Shown in pieces: positions 27,769 to 37,717 of a stretch of 61,931 nt of DNA. How positions within the stretch are numbered: the first letter of the stretch is position 1; every line of letters starts with the position of its first letter. The translations under genes were made by a program, and so were the position numbers. Source of the DNA: an uncultured Bacteroidota bacterium (GTDB lineage: Bacteria; Bacteroidota; Bacteroidia; Chitinophagales; LD1); the NCBI GenBank assembly GCA_903861145.1, contig CAIOTH010000139.1, positions 1 to 61,931 of the forward strand, given 5' to 3'. The notes beneath the pieces are model-generated. The model did no database searches, had not been told where the DNA came from, and worked only from the letters and a program-made list of their open reading frames with translations.

Positions 27769-28860
27769 TCACTGTTTTATAAATCTCCCCAAATAACCAT
27801 CGGTTCCTTCAAAGCGCATAATATAGCATCCCGGTGCCAATTGCGAGACATTTGCCTCCAATCGTGAATTAGTTATAGTTATACCACTCATTACTACTCG
27901 TCCGTTCACGTCAACAACTTCAACCGATTTATTTACCGGGTAGTGATTCGATATAACAGCAGTAATGCCATCGGTAACAGGGTTAGGATACAATATCGTT
28001 TGTTCGTTTGGTGAATAGTCAGTAATACCACTCACATACGAAGCCGATATATATATGTTCTGGCTTCGACACATCGAGCCAACAAACTGCCCGTTTCTAT
28101 ATGAGTTGGCTATCATCGAAAACGCAAAAACACCCTCGCTACATGGTTTAGACCATATTACATCACCGGTTGCGCCGTTAAAAGCAAAAGTGCTATCTGC
28201 CCCACCCAAATCAACACAAAACAAGCTTGGGTACTGGTACTCCGGTGCCGGTATGTTTTGCGATATCAAAGGCGCAGTTAAAACAAACGAAACGCTATCT
28301 CCATCAGGATTCGAAAGAATCCCTGGCAGATGAAACATATCCAGGTTACCTATACCGGTGGTAAGCGGCGGCATCACCGGTGCATTGTAGTGAAACCCGG
28401 CAGCGGTATCAACTCTCACTATGGTTTGTATATAATACTGATTGCCAATTGCGGTACCTTGGGCAATGTTAGTGACGCCATTGAGGCTATATTGGTTTAA
28501 TACAGATATTGTATAACAACCATTATTTGACGCGGGGACCGAGTCGTAGGTATGGCTTGCAATATAAACGTGCTTATAAATAACGGTGTTACCCATAAAT
28601 ACCGATACCGGTGTGTCTTCGGCAACGCTGGTAGCATGCACATAAACATTAGGGCCTTCACCCCAGTTTATCCATATCGAATCATCGGCTAACGTTTCAT
28701 ACTTATCAAAATCGAAGGTTATAACCGCAGTGCAGGTCATAGGATTATTCGGGTCAAGGTTATACCTTATCTCTCCCGAATACACAGGCGTACTCAGCCC
28801 TCCGCAGGCATTAAGCCATTGGTGTGCAAAGAGTAAGCAAAGCATAAAAAGTATCCTCAT
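27769..28860 (-). CDS. T9SS-secreted protein of unknown function
   Basis: 363 residues. Hydrophobic N-terminus (MRILFMLCLLFAHQWLNACGG) followed by a beta-rich body with PKD-like character (ITFDFDKYETLADDSIWINW) and a type A T9SS sorting domain (LYPNPVTDGITAVI ... GCYIMRFEGT ... RFIKQ). Signal peptidase I or a non-standard lipobox (LNAC) could both act here. It converges on the preceding gene with only 2 nt between stops. TACCTTTA (28894-28887 on the minus strand), 26 nt from the ATG, is a probable -7 box. Confidence 0.85.
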   Translation of the reverse strand: MRILFMLCLLFAHQWLNACGGLSTPVYSGEIRYNLDPNNPMTCTAVITFDFDKYETLADDSIWINWGEGPNVYVHATSVAEDTPVSVFMGNTVIYKHVYIASHTYDSVPASNNGCYTISVLNQYSLNGVTNIAQGTAIGNQYYIQTIVRVDTAAGFHYNAPVMPPLTTGIGNLDMFHLPGILSNPDGDSVSFVLTAPLISQNIPAPEYQYPSLFCVDLGGADSTFAFNGATGDVIWSKPCSEGVFAFSMIANSYRNGQFVGSMCRSQNIYISASYVSGITDYSPNEQTILYPNPVTDGITAVISNHYPVNKSVEVVDVNGRVVMSGITITNSRLEANVSQLAPGCYIMRFEGTDGYLGRFIKQ

Positions 28861-28941
28861 TCAATTTATTATATGCCTGTTGCCCGTAAAGGTAGTGATT
28901 GTAACACAGCTTAACATCCACCCACTTGTTAATTCAAGAAC

Positions 28942-28971
28942 TTGCATCTCAATGGGCTGTTTGTATATTTG
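28942..28971 (+). promoter_or_regulatory. Bacteroidota-type promoter of the serine dehydratase gene
   Basis: TTG (28942-28944), 19 nt, TATATTTG (28964-28971), then ATG at 28989. Full consensus match with a short leader. Confidence 0.7.
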
Positions 28972-28988
28972 ACTACCTTCGAACCCCT

Positions 28989-30407
28989 ATGGCAAAAGAA
29001 CAATTAAGTGTATTCGATATATTCAAAATTGGCGTTGGCCCCTCCAGTTCGCACACCCTCGGGCCATGGCGGGCGGCAGAGCGCTTTTTAAAGGAAACCG
29101 ACATTAACACCATTGCCTCCATACAGGTTAACCTTTATGGCTCACTTGCCAAAACCGGCAAAGGCCACGGCACCGATATCGCCGTTATGCTCGGCCTAAA
29201 CGGCGAAGACCCGGTTACCTTCGATACCTCCACACTGCACTCCGCTATTGATAACATTACCACCACCCAAAAGATAAAACTCGGCGGACAAACCGAAGTA
29301 ACATTCACCCCTGCAACCGATATCATCTTCCACAAAAAAGAGAGCCTCCCCTTCCACCCCAACGCACTTAAAATAGTGGCCATACTAACCACGGGTGCCA
29401 CCATTGAGGGCACCTATTACTCCATCGGCGGAGGCTTTGTGGTAAAGGACGGCGAGGACGCCAGTACCACCAAACAACACGTTACCCTTAAATACGACAT
29501 CAACGATGCCGAAGACCTACTGCAAAACTGCATGGGCGCCGGCATCAGCATTTCGCAGCTGGTAATGGAAAACGAAAAAGCCTGGCGCACCCAACAAGCC
29601 ACCGTTAAAGGCATACTCAACATATGGCGCGTAATGCAGGAGTGCATTTACCGCGGCTGCCACGCCGATGGCATTTTACCCGGTGGCCTGCACGTTGTGC
29701 GCCGCGCAGCCAAAATGAACCGCCAACTACTAAAGGGCAAGCCCGAAACCAACCTTACCGAGTGGGTTGCCGCCATCCGCCAAAGCGGCACCGACTTTAC
29801 CAGCATTATGAACTGGATAAGCTGCTTTGCTCTTGCTGTTAACGAAGAGAACGCCGCCTTTGGCCGTGTGGTTACTGCCCCCACCAACGGCGCCGCCGGT
29901 GTGGTGCCTGCCGTGCTAATGTACTACCATGTGTTCGGCAAGCAAACTACCGACGCCGACATAGTTAAGTTTATGCTCACTGCCTCGCAAATTGGTTGCC
30001 TGTTCAAAATGGGCTCAACCATATCAGCCGCTATGGGTGGTTGCCAGGCCGAAATAGGCGTATCATCCTCCATGGCCGCCGGTGCTCTTACCGAGTGCCT
30101 CGGTGGCTCACCCAGCCAGGCCATGCAGGCCGCCGAAATTGCCATGGAACACCACTTGGGCATGACCTGCGACCCCATTGGCGGACTTGTGCAAATACCC
30201 TGCATAGAGCGCAACACCATGGGCGCCATTAAAGCCATAACCGCCAGCCAGCTTGCCCTGCAAGGCGACGGCGAGCAAATGAAAGTCTCGCTCGACGCCG
30301 TTATAAAAACCATGTGGGACACCGCCGTCGACATGAGCAGCAAATACAAAGAAACCGCCGAAGGTGGGTTGGCTATTAAGGTGCCGTTGAACTTACCGGA
30401 GTGCTAG
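28989..30407 (+). CDS. sdaA: L-serine dehydratase (ammonia-lyase), single-chain Fe-S type
   Basis: 472 residues from ATG 28989, chosen because the consensus promoter lies just upstream and inside any longer frame. The N-terminal SDH-beta domain has [11 protein letters not shown]. The C-terminal SDH-alpha domain has [28 protein letters not shown] and [12 protein letters not shown], whose cysteines ligate the [4Fe-4S] cluster together with C-x in the [11 protein letters not shown] block. It deaminates L-serine to pyruvate and ammonia in the cytoplasm. Beta and alpha parts are fused, as in E. coli SdaA. The gene is noticeably richer in C-ending codons than its neighbours. Confidence 0.96.
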   Translation: MAKEQLSVFDIFKIGVGPSSSHTLGPWRAAERFLKETDINTIASIQVNLYGSLAKTGKGHGTDIAVMLGLNGEDPVTFDTSTLHSAIDNITTTQKIKLGGQTEVTFTPATDIIFHKKESLPFHPNALKIVAILTTGATIEGTYYSIGGGFVVKDGEDASTTKQHVTLKYDINDAEDLLQNCMGAGISISQLVMENEKAWRTQQATVKGILNIWRVMQECIYRGCHADGILPGGLHVVRRAAKMNRQLLKGKPETNLTEWVAAIRQSGTDFTSIMNWISCFALAVNEENAAFGRVVTAPTNGAAGVVPAVLMYYHVFGKQTTDADIVKFMLTASQIGCLFKMGSTISAAMGGCQAEIGVSSSMAAGALTECLGGSPSQAMQAAEIAMEHHLGMTCDPIGGLVQIPCIERNTMGAIKAITASQLALQGDGEQMKVSLDAVIKTMWDTAVDMSSKYKETAEGGLAIKVPLNLPEC

Positions 30408-30748
30408 AAGTCCTTGGTCTAAACCAGAATTGAATGCAGATTAAACGATTTGGGGCCTCATAATACCGTTCAACCTGTGTTTGCTTTGATTTACCAGTAC
30501 AAAAGACTTGCAAAGAAATTGCAAGAATGGTTTACACCAATTTATTCGTAATTAATTGACTTTTAATTAGTTGTGAAAATGGATGGTTTACAACTTTTAA
30601 TTTTGTAAACCATGGGCCAAAATTTAGCCTACTAATTTAATGAGGGTTTTATGTATTTATAATGCAACCTATTTTAGACTTTCCGGCTTGCATAAATCTT
30701 GCGCTATCCATAAGGCTTCACCCTTTGCGTGAACCTGTATTAAAAAAA
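30408..30748. other. Gene-free spacer after serine dehydratase
   Basis: No reading frame or RNA gene is convincing. The stretch contains the ATGGTTTACA repeats listed separately, otherwise AT-rich sequence. Confidence 0.4.
30527..30613. repeat. ATGGTTTACA repeats, including an 11-bp inverted pair
   Basis: ATGGTTTACA occurs at 30527-30536 and 30583-30592. The second copy extends to ATGGTTTACAA and is mirrored by TTGTAAACCAT at 30603-30613, a perfect 11-bp inverted repeat with a 9-nt AT-rich loop. It could be a terminator or a protein-binding site; no U-tract of note follows. Confidence 0.55.
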
Positions 30749-31765
30749 CTACTTCACCTCCCCACAAACCATCCCCGCAAACTCCCTTATCCCTTCCGGG
30801 CTAAAATGGCATACATCCGCAAAATACTTACCACCTTTAGGGTAATGGGCATTCAAATCAATCCACCGCGCATTCGGGTATGGTTCAACCCAGGCTTTGC
30901 TGCTAACATTAATAGTATCAATAAAGCGCTTCACATTGGCACCGGTCCCCCAAATTTCAGTCTCTCGCGAGTGGTCGCAAAAATTATAATCAAGTGTTTT
31001 ATTCTTAAATTTTGGCAACGAATAATCAACCGGTAAGTAATAGGCAAACGTAAAGTATAAAAACCGCGCGTGTTGCTCTTTCGCCTCATCCATTACCTGC
31101 TTTAGGTTACGCTCATAGCAATGCACACTCTTCAAATCGCTACCGTACTGTAGCCACTCAGGCCGCAGCGCAAAGTGTTTAGGTATATAAGCATCCTTAT
31201 CAAACGCAGCTTTCCATTTAATCTTCATCCAGTCATAAAAAAATGGCAGCACGGTAATATCCATTTCCTTGTGGCGTGTAATAGTATTTATCTCATCATA
31301 CCATTCGTAGTGGCTGTAATCATCCTTAAAAACGTTGGCGGGGCAATTATTAAGCCGTGAGTCGTTAATAGCATCGTAATAAATAACTGCATCAAAATGC
31401 TTATCGCGCAGCAAATCATACTTCACCAAATTATCGCGCGAGCCATGCCCTACGCCCGAGGCATTATAAATCTTAACCTGGTTAAAACCTTTAGGCACCT
31501 GTATGCAGGCGTTCATCTCCTTCACAATATCCACCCAATCCTTATGCAACACCGAGCACGATAAAATCAAAACATCATACGTCGAATCTGTATTCAAAAT
31601 CGAGGCCTGTTTAATAGGAATAAGCTCGGGATAGTACCTGTAAATAAGCTTAGATGGATGAATAAACCCGGCACCAGCCGATACGCATAAAACAAGCCGC
31701 AGGCTAATTTCAAGCAACATGTAACAACACAAAAAAGCAGCAAAAAAATAACCAATCTTCCTCAT
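30749..31765 (-). CDS. Membrane-anchored SGNH-hydrolase-like protein
   Basis: 338 residues. N-terminal signal anchor (IGYFFAAFLCCYMLLEISLRL). The body resembles SGNH/GDSL hydrolases: a block I-like serine in VLILSCSVLHKDW, a glycine block around NASGVGHGSRDNLVKYD, an asparagine block in IYYDAINDSR, and a C-terminal D-x2-H in ADVCHFSPEGIREF. These would supply Ser, Gly, Asn and Asp/His of the active site. Substrates in the family are esters on polysaccharides, peptidoglycan or lipids; none can be named here. It is a distant relative of the gene at 33530 on the other strand. Confidence 0.7.
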   Translation of the reverse strand: MRKIGYFFAAFLCCYMLLEISLRLVLCVSAGAGFIHPSKLIYRYYPELIPIKQASILNTDSTYDVLILSCSVLHKDWVDIVKEMNACIQVPKGFNQVKIYNASGVGHGSRDNLVKYDLLRDKHFDAVIYYDAINDSRLNNCPANVFKDDYSHYEWYDEINTITRHKEMDITVLPFFYDWMKIKWKAAFDKDAYIPKHFALRPEWLQYGSDLKSVHCYERNLKQVMDEAKEQHARFLYFTFAYYLPVDYSLPKFKNKTLDYNFCDHSRETEIWGTGANVKRFIDTINVSSKAWVEPYPNARWIDLNAHYPKGGKYFADVCHFSPEGIREFAGMVCGEVK

Positions 31766-31819
31766 CAGCTTGCTATAAACGCCGATAAGTATAGAGATTA
31801 TTAAGCAGAAGGAATATTG

Positions 31820-33412
31820 CTATCGGTTTAAAATACTAACCGGCACACTTTTACAAGCCGCCTCACTTCGTATCTGCAAATAATAAAGCCCATCACTTAA
31901 ACCCGAAATATCAAGGCTAAAATTACTTATGCCCGTCGTTTTATTTTCAACAAGCACAACCTGCCCGGTGGCATCAAATAGCTTTATGGTTAACGGCTGA
32001 GTATAGGTTTGAGTAATTCGCACATTTACTTCCGTAACCGCCGGATTAGGAAATACACTAAAGCCAAAATTATCTGCACTCAAATGGCTTACACCTGTTA
32101 TAGTGTCAATCGCAGTGGTATCGGTGCTATAAAGTATTACAACCGTCGCGGTATCGGCACATCCCAAATAGTTATAAGCAATAATGGTATAGATGCCTGT
32201 ATCAACCTGTGTGCTATCAGTAAAATTGCCATACCAGGTGTACACCAATCCGGTGGTATTAAAGTAATTCAGCAAATCGGCAGTCGTTCCATGTTGAATA
32301 CTATCAATAGTATCATTGCCTAAACCTGGCCTCGTTATTTCAAACGCACCGGCATCTCTTACCCCATTAGCGGCTATTCCTTCAGCATCGGTTGTGGTTG
32401 CACCATTGCAACTGGCATGGCCTTGTGCAACACTTCCGCAAAATATGGGCACCACCGGCACACATCCGCTAAAATAACCAAGCGTATCAAGCATAGGGTC
32501 AGTGCCCGATATATCCGAGTTACCGGTTAAATAATTAAAATTATCCGTTGCGCCCTGCAACACGTTACACCCGCCCGAATTAACCGGTGCAGCAAAATAT
32601 ACCCCTGCCGCCGAATCTAAAGTTGTATTGCCCCAAATAATACTGTTAGCAATAGTTACCGAATCGGATGTTGATAGATAACCTCCACCCTTTACCCCCG
32701 CACTATTATTCACAATTGTGCAATTGCTCAAAACCGCCTTTTGCGAAACGACAGCCCCTCCCGAGCCTCCGCTATTATTAAAACTAAAAGTGCAGTTGTA
32801 AATATTAGCCAGTGTTGACGAATATATCGCTCCCCCACTCCCCGAAGTCCCGTTATGGTTCGATGCAGTATTGCCGCTAAACGTTGAATTATACACCCAA
32901 ACATTACTGGCATCAATAGCCCCGCCCTTACCACTACCGCTGTTCGAAAACGCTTCGTTACCCGAAAAATAGCAGTAGTTAACATGCAGAATATGGGCAT
33001 TAACAGCCCCGCCGGGCGCACTCGCAGCGGTGTCAATGCAATTAAAAAAATTAAGGTAATTAAGCGTCAACGGCTTGGTAGTTGAGCTCGCAATAATTGC
33101 AGCGCCGTTAAACAATAAATGGCCACCACTAATGCCGGGGTTTTGGCATGCCAAACCACTAATAACCAAACTATCAGTTACCGCTATCGGGCTTAACAGG
33201 TAAATGGTATCATGCGCCGATAATTGCAACACTATACTGTCAAGCCCTGCATTGAGGTTTGAGCTATCAATAGCCGCGCGTAACGAGCCCACCCCGGTAT
33301 CGGCTACCGTAGTTACGTAATAATTATTCGCTTTAACGGTCCCCCCGAATATGAAAAAGAGAGCAACAAATACCAATGATTTTAAACGGATGCGAGAATA
33401 TAATTGGACCAT
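31820..33412 (-). CDS. T9SS-secreted parallel beta-helix (choice-of-anchor Q-like) protein
   Basis: 530 residues. Signal peptide (LKSLVFVALFFIFGGTVKA), then GVGSLRAAIDSSN, the CSLREA-like start of polymorphic outer-membrane/choice-of-anchor Q proteins. A series of short strands with Asn/Ser/Gly turns follows (CYFSGNEAFSNSGSGKGG, STFSGNTASNHNG, CTFSFNNSGGSGG, CTIVNNSAGVKGG), giving about 8-10 coils of a right-handed beta-helix. A PKD-like spacer and a type A T9SS domain (VFPNPAVTEVNVRI ... GLYYLQI) end the protein. Such helices are surface adhesins or polysaccharide-binding scaffolds; lyase activity is less likely as no catalytic pattern is visible. Confidence 0.87.
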   Translation of the reverse strand: MVQLYSRIRLKSLVFVALFFIFGGTVKANNYYVTTVADTGVGSLRAAIDSSNLNAGLDSIVLQLSAHDTIYLLSPIAVTDSLVISGLACQNPGISGGHLLFNGAAIIASSTTKPLTLNYLNFFNCIDTAASAPGGAVNAHILHVNYCYFSGNEAFSNSGSGKGGAIDASNVWVYNSTFSGNTASNHNGTSGSGGAIYSSTLANIYNCTFSFNNSGGSGGAVVSQKAVLSNCTIVNNSAGVKGGGYLSTSDSVTIANSIIWGNTTLDSAAGVYFAAPVNSGGCNVLQGATDNFNYLTGNSDISGTDPMLDTLGYFSGCVPVVPIFCGSVAQGHASCNGATTTDAEGIAANGVRDAGAFEITRPGLGNDTIDSIQHGTTADLLNYFNTTGLVYTWYGNFTDSTQVDTGIYTIIAYNYLGCADTATVVILYSTDTTAIDTITGVSHLSADNFGFSVFPNPAVTEVNVRITQTYTQPLTIKLFDATGQVVLVENKTTGISNFSLDISGLSDGLYYLQIRSEAACKSVPVSILNR

Positions 33413-33529
33413 GCAGCTATTTTAGTTTTTTATCAGACTAACAAAGCCCGTTGTAGTTTAATGATAACGCATTAAAGGCATAGAGGTAAAAATATTTAAA
33501 TTACCGGCCTTATTAAAAGCATTTATTTG

Positions 33530-34570
33530 ATGGAACGGGCCAAACGCATTTTTATCACCGTAATAATTTGCCTTATCGCCATCGAGCTACTTTTACGTTT
33601 GAGCGGTGTGTTTAAAACTTCCTCCGAAAAATCGGGCATGGGTTATGTAAGTAGTTATGGCGAGGTTCATCCCACCTGGTATAATACCCACAAACCTTAC
33701 GATACCCTTATTCCCCCTACTACCGATTTTCATTATCAATTTTGCACCAATAAATTAGGCCTTCGCGATAAAGATTATCCCACTAATAAATCCGATTCTG
33801 TTTACCGGATTCTCATAACAGGCAATTCGTACGTTGAGGGTGTTGGCGCCCCTTATGATAGCACGTGGCCCAGGCTTCTGGAAAAGGAATTATTAAGCCG
33901 CAATATGCGTGTAGAGGTAATTGATGCCGGCATTTCGAGTAATGATATTATGTACGATTATGTTTTCTATCGCGACAAACTTCGCTCATACCATCCCGAC
34001 CTGGTTATTGGCACTATGAACAATTCTGATTATATCTACTACGCTTTTCGCGGAGGCATGGAGCGCTTTCATAAAGATGGAACGGTTCACTATTTACCAA
34101 TACCCCGGTACGATTTCCTATCTCATTATTCGCACCTGTTTAGGGCAATATTGGCAATCTATCAACCCCTTGAGGGGGCTTATCTGTCAAAAAGTAATTA
34201 TAGGGCCGTGGCCAACCGGGCAACTGCCGATTTTGCCAGGGTAATAAAAACCTATAACGATACAGTAACAAAAGATGGTGCCAAGTTCATACTGATGGTA
34301 TACCCCAAAAAAAATGATATCGGCCTGAGTAGTTTTTTTATACGCAATTCATCTAACAACTTTAGTGCTTTGTCAAAATTATTGTCTAATGATGGCATTG
34401 CCAACTTCAACATCATTGCGCCCATGAAAAACAAATTAGAAAGTCAAAAAAAGGAAAACTTCACCTATCAGCACGATGGTCATTTTAAGCCCTCCGGTTA
34501 TCTGATTTTGGCAAAATTAGCCTGCGATTCGCTCATAGCATCCCAAATTATCCAACCCGGGCGCCAATAA
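33530..34570 (+). CDS. Membrane-anchored SGNH/GDSL hydrolase
   Basis: 346 residues from ATG 33530; the TTG one codon earlier is not needed. N-terminal membrane anchor (IFITVIICLIAIELLLRL), then block I ILITGNSYVEGVGA with the catalytic serine, a glycine block (VIDAGISSNDIMYDY), an asparagine-containing block (VIGTMNNSDYIYY) and the C-terminal D-G-H in HDGHFKPSGYLIL. All four SGNH elements are present. It probably deacylates a glycan or lipid in the periplasm, but the substrate is unknown. It is divergent from the beta-helix protein gene. Confidence 0.82.
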   Translation: MERAKRIFITVIICLIAIELLLRLSGVFKTSSEKSGMGYVSSYGEVHPTWYNTHKPYDTLIPPTTDFHYQFCTNKLGLRDKDYPTNKSDSVYRILITGNSYVEGVGAPYDSTWPRLLEKELLSRNMRVEVIDAGISSNDIMYDYVFYRDKLRSYHPDLVIGTMNNSDYIYYAFRGGMERFHKDGTVHYLPIPRYDFLSHYSHLFRAILAIYQPLEGAYLSKSNYRAVANRATADFARVIKTYNDTVTKDGAKFILMVYPKKNDIGLSSFFIRNSSNNFSALSKLLSNDGIANFNIIAPMKNKLESQKKENFTYQHDGHFKPSGYLILAKLACDSLIASQIIQPGRQ

Positions 34571-34693
34571 CCTTTGCGTAAAACCACAAGCATTTTAATT
34601 ACATAGCTTCCCAAATAATTGCAAAATCACGATTCAAAATTCCAACCCTTCCTTTATCTTGGTATATTCGCCGTCGCATAAAAACACCTATAG

Positions 34694-36331
34694 TTGAAAA
34701 GGGTTTTAAATCTTATATCGCTGCTTTTTTTCCTTCAAGTTGCATTCGGCCAGGTATTGATTAAGGACATTAATATTGGTTCCGAAAGTTCAAATCCATC
34801 GGGTTTTGTGCGCCTCGATCGCCAAACCTTCTTTATTGCCAACGATTATGTGCATGGCTACGAACTTTGGGTTACTGATGGTAGCGAGTTAGGTACCACA
34901 ATGGTGAAGGATATTTACCCCGGTTTAGGCGATGGTTGCTTTAATCGTGCTGCTATAAACCGAAAAGCCTCGAGCCCGCAGGTATTAGGCAAAAACGTTT
35001 ATTTCTTTGCTACAGATGGTGTTCATGGCTTTGAGTTATGGCGTAGTGATGGCACCGCTTTTGGCACCACCATGATGAAGGATATAATGCCCGGCCTGGG
35101 TAGCTCATCTGTTGATTTGACATTGGTACGCGCAGGCAACTATATTTACTTTGCCGCCAGCGACGCGTCACACGGTATTGAATTATGGAAAACTGATGGA
35201 ACTGATACCGGAACGGTTCTGTTGAAAGATCTATTTCCCGGCCCCCAAAGTGGTAATCCGCTTTATCTATTTGCCGATAGCGATGTAGTTTATTTTGCTG
35301 CCAACGACAAAGTAAACGGTTACGGCTTATGGAAAAGTAATGGAACTGAAGATGGGACTGTTTTTTTGAAAAATGTAGCTCCCTCCGGCGACCTTAAAGA
35401 TTCGGTTCCCTACATAAAATTTAATGGCGAATTATATTTTGGCGGGGTTACCCTTGATAATGGAACCGAACTATGGAAGACCAACGGAACGCCAGAAGGA
35501 ACCATCCTGATTAGAGATATAAACCCCGGTAAGGCCGATGCTTTCCCCTTATACTTCAACATGCTCAATAACCACATCGTATTTTCGGCTGTAACCAAAG
35601 CAAACGGAAAGGAACTGTGGCAAAGTGACGGAACAGAGGCCGGAACAACTTTAGTAAAGGATATAAATCCGGGGAAAGAGGATGGCAACCCCGGTAAACC
35701 TGTTGTTCTCAATAACCATATCTATTTTGTGGCAAGCGATAGCGCAAAGCGCAGCGAACTTTGGATGAGTGACCTTACCGATACCGGCACTCATATTTTT
35801 TATCCCGCTAAACCAATCCCCGGTCAGCATTTCATGAACTTGTTTGCCGACAATGGATGGATTTATTTTACGACCGATTCCGCTGATATGGGCTTTGAGT
35901 TATGGCGCTCAGATGGTACAACTGAGGGAACAAGAATGTTAACCGATATCTGCCAGGGGCCTTGCAGCTCTGAGCCTGCGGGATTTTATAAAAGCGATAC
36001 CACCCTTTTTTTTAGTGCCAACGATGGCACCCATGGCAACGAATTATGGAGCATTGGTAACAACATTAATTTTATTCAGCGGATTACATCCGATCAAACT
36101 AAAGACTTATACCTGGACCCCCTGAAGAGAGAACTTAACATTTTGCGAAAAACAGGTAGCGACATTACCTACATCAAAATTTTTGATTTACGCGGAGGTG
36201 AGTTGTACACGCAATACATTAAAGACCCAAACCAGATTTCTTCCGACATGCTTAAGCCCGGCATTTACATATTGCGCTCTTACGACCAGCACGATGATGC
36301 TGTTTCCTTTGCACGCTTTATTAAGGAGTAG
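34694..36331 (+). CDS. T9SS-secreted ELWxxDGTxxGT-repeat protein
   Basis: 545 residues starting at TTG 34694, since no ATG precedes the signal peptide (LNLISLLFFLQVAFGQ). Eight repeats of about 45-50 residues follow the hyalin-like pattern, for example YELWVTDGSELGTTMVKD, FELWRSDGTAFGTT, IELWKTDGTDTGT and KELWQSDGTEAGTT, with a ninth partial at NELWSIG. This predicts a beta-propeller. The C-terminus fits a T9SS type A domain (DLYLDPLKRELNIL ... GIYILRSY ... FARFIKE), though the usual YPNP is degenerate. A -7 box TATATTCG lies at 34663-34670. Secreted or surface-attached; ligand unknown. Confidence 0.87.
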   Translation: MKRVLNLISLLFFLQVAFGQVLIKDINIGSESSNPSGFVRLDRQTFFIANDYVHGYELWVTDGSELGTTMVKDIYPGLGDGCFNRAAINRKASSPQVLGKNVYFFATDGVHGFELWRSDGTAFGTTMMKDIMPGLGSSSVDLTLVRAGNYIYFAASDASHGIELWKTDGTDTGTVLLKDLFPGPQSGNPLYLFADSDVVYFAANDKVNGYGLWKSNGTEDGTVFLKNVAPSGDLKDSVPYIKFNGELYFGGVTLDNGTELWKTNGTPEGTILIRDINPGKADAFPLYFNMLNNHIVFSAVTKANGKELWQSDGTEAGTTLVKDINPGKEDGNPGKPVVLNNHIYFVASDSAKRSELWMSDLTDTGTHIFYPAKPIPGQHFMNLFADNGWIYFTTDSADMGFELWRSDGTTEGTRMLTDICQGPCSSEPAGFYKSDTTLFFSANDGTHGNELWSIGNNINFIQRITSDQTKDLYLDPLKRELNILRKTGSDITYIKIFDLRGGELYTQYIKDPNQISSDMLKPGIYILRSYDQHDDAVSFARFIKE

Positions 36332-36383
36332 TATCTCTAATTTAATAGTATAATTGGCTAATCGCTATATTCGCCTTTCTCAC

Positions 36384-37301
36384 ATGATTATGGAAGTACA
36401 GAAGAAGAAAAAGGTAATGTTCGTTATCAATCCCATTTCGGGAGTGTATAAGAAGAAGAATGTACCCGAAAAAGTAGCCCGCTATATTGATTACGTTCAA
36501 TACGATTACACCATTCGTTTTACCCAATACGCCGGCCATGCAAGCCTTATTGCCCAACAAGCGGTTGAACAAGAATATGATGTAGTAGTTGCCGTTGGCG
36601 GCGATGGCTCTATTAACGAAATTGCCCAAAGCCTTGTTGGCAGCGGAACTGCTTTGGCAGTTATCCCCTATGGCTCAGGTAACGGTTTCGGCAGACACCT
36701 AAAAATCCCTCCACGCGATGTTAAAGGCGCAATCAATGTCCTCAACACCGGTAAAATTGTAAAAATTGATTTAGTAAAATCCAACGTCCGCTACTTTATC
36801 AGTAACGCCGGTTTTGGTATCGATTCATCAGTCGCCCGCCGCTTCAAGCATCACACCACAAGGGGGCTTAGCTCATACGCTTGGGCAATGGTTAAAGAAT
36901 TACTATTTTATTTTCAACCTTTCGAAGCAAAGCTTGACATTGACGATATTACCGTTGAGGGTTCGTGGTTTTTGTTCACTGCCTTTAATGCCAATCAATA
37001 CGGTTACGACTATGCCGTGTTTCCGTTTACCAGCTTAAAAGATGGCGTTTTGGATGTTATTTTAATGAAATACTTCCCGCTCAAAAAACTGCCTTACATT
37101 GTGGCTTGCCTTATGCTAAAGAGGCCCGATTTAATAGCCGAAGCCCAATCATACCGCGCGAAAAAAATAACCATCCATGGCAACAAAAAGATGGTTTACC
37201 AGTTCGATGGCGATGCCTTTGTTTACCATGATGATGTTACCATGGAAGTAGTGCCACACGCCATTAACGTTATAGTGCCACAGGAATTAAACGCATATTA
37301 A
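36384..37301 (+). CDS. Diacylglycerol/sphingosine-kinase-family lipid kinase
   Basis: 305 residues if translation starts at ATG 36384 (a second ATG at 36390 is as good). Longer starts overlap a -7 box (TATATTCG, 36366-36373). Catalytic-domain motifs: NPISGVYKK at the N-terminus, AVGGDGSINEIAQSLVGSG (the GGDGT/S-N-E nucleotide loop) and IPYGSGNGFGRHL (the P.GTGND-like loop). The C-terminal beta domain ends with YQFDGDAF, a variant of the conserved DGE/DGD. It phosphorylates a membrane lipid (diacylglycerol or similar) with ATP. It is close upstream of a SUI1-family gene, an arrangement I cannot interpret functionally. Confidence 0.92.
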   Translation: MIMEVQKKKKVMFVINPISGVYKKKNVPEKVARYIDYVQYDYTIRFTQYAGHASLIAQQAVEQEYDVVVAVGGDGSINEIAQSLVGSGTALAVIPYGSGNGFGRHLKIPPRDVKGAINVLNTGKIVKIDLVKSNVRYFISNAGFGIDSSVARRFKHHTTRGLSSYAWAMVKELLFYFQPFEAKLDIDDITVEGSWFLFTAFNANQYGYDYAVFPFTSLKDGVLDVILMKYFPLKKLPYIVACLMLKRPDLIAEAQSYRAKKITIHGNKKMVYQFDGDAFVYHDDVTMEVVPHAINVIVPQELNAY

Positions 37302-37317
37302 TTCAAACCCAACACCT

Positions 37318-37659
37318 ATGAGCAAACATAGAGATGATAAACCACGGGTAGTATTCTCTACTAACCCCGACTTTAAACCCGAATCGGACGATAATAACAA
37401 GCAGGAAACCATTGCCGCCAATCAACAAACCCTTTACGTTTCCATCGAACGCTTAAAAGGTGGCAAAATGGCCACCGTCATCGGCAATTTTATAGGTTCC
37501 GAGGCTGACCTTGAAACCCTCGGAAAACAACTCAAAACCAAATGTGGTGTGGGTGGGACCGTTAAGGATGGATTGATTATGATACAGGGTGAGCAGCGGG
37601 ATAAGGTGATGGGATTTCTGCATGCAATGGGGTGTAAGACGAAGAAGAAGGGAGGATAA
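37318..37659 (+). CDS. SUI1/eIF1-family translation factor (YciH-like)
   Basis: 113 residues. A low-complexity N-terminus (1-38) precedes a SUI1 domain: RLKGGKMATVIGNFIG, LGKQLKTKCGVGGTVKDG and MIQGEQRDKVMGFLHAMGC, the core KTKCGxGGTVKDG being diagnostic. Bacterial YciH resembles eukaryotic eIF1 and can discriminate aberrant initiation complexes in vitro; its biological role is not settled. It starts 17 nt after the kinase gene and is probably cotranscribed with it. Confidence 0.92.
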   Translation: MSKHRDDKPRVVFSTNPDFKPESDDNNKQETIAANQQTLYVSIERLKGGKMATVIGNFIGSEADLETLGKQLKTKCGVGGTVKDGLIMIQGEQRDKVMGFLHAMGCKTKKKGG

Positions 37660-37717
37660 TTTTTGAATTAAATTTTTAGCCCTTTTTTATTTAACTTAGT
37701 GCAACAAAACAGGATCA

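Noticed and set aside
29135-30349. Long minus-strand frames within the serine dehydratase gene.
   Set aside because: They arise from the GC-rich third positions of the real gene and show no family features.
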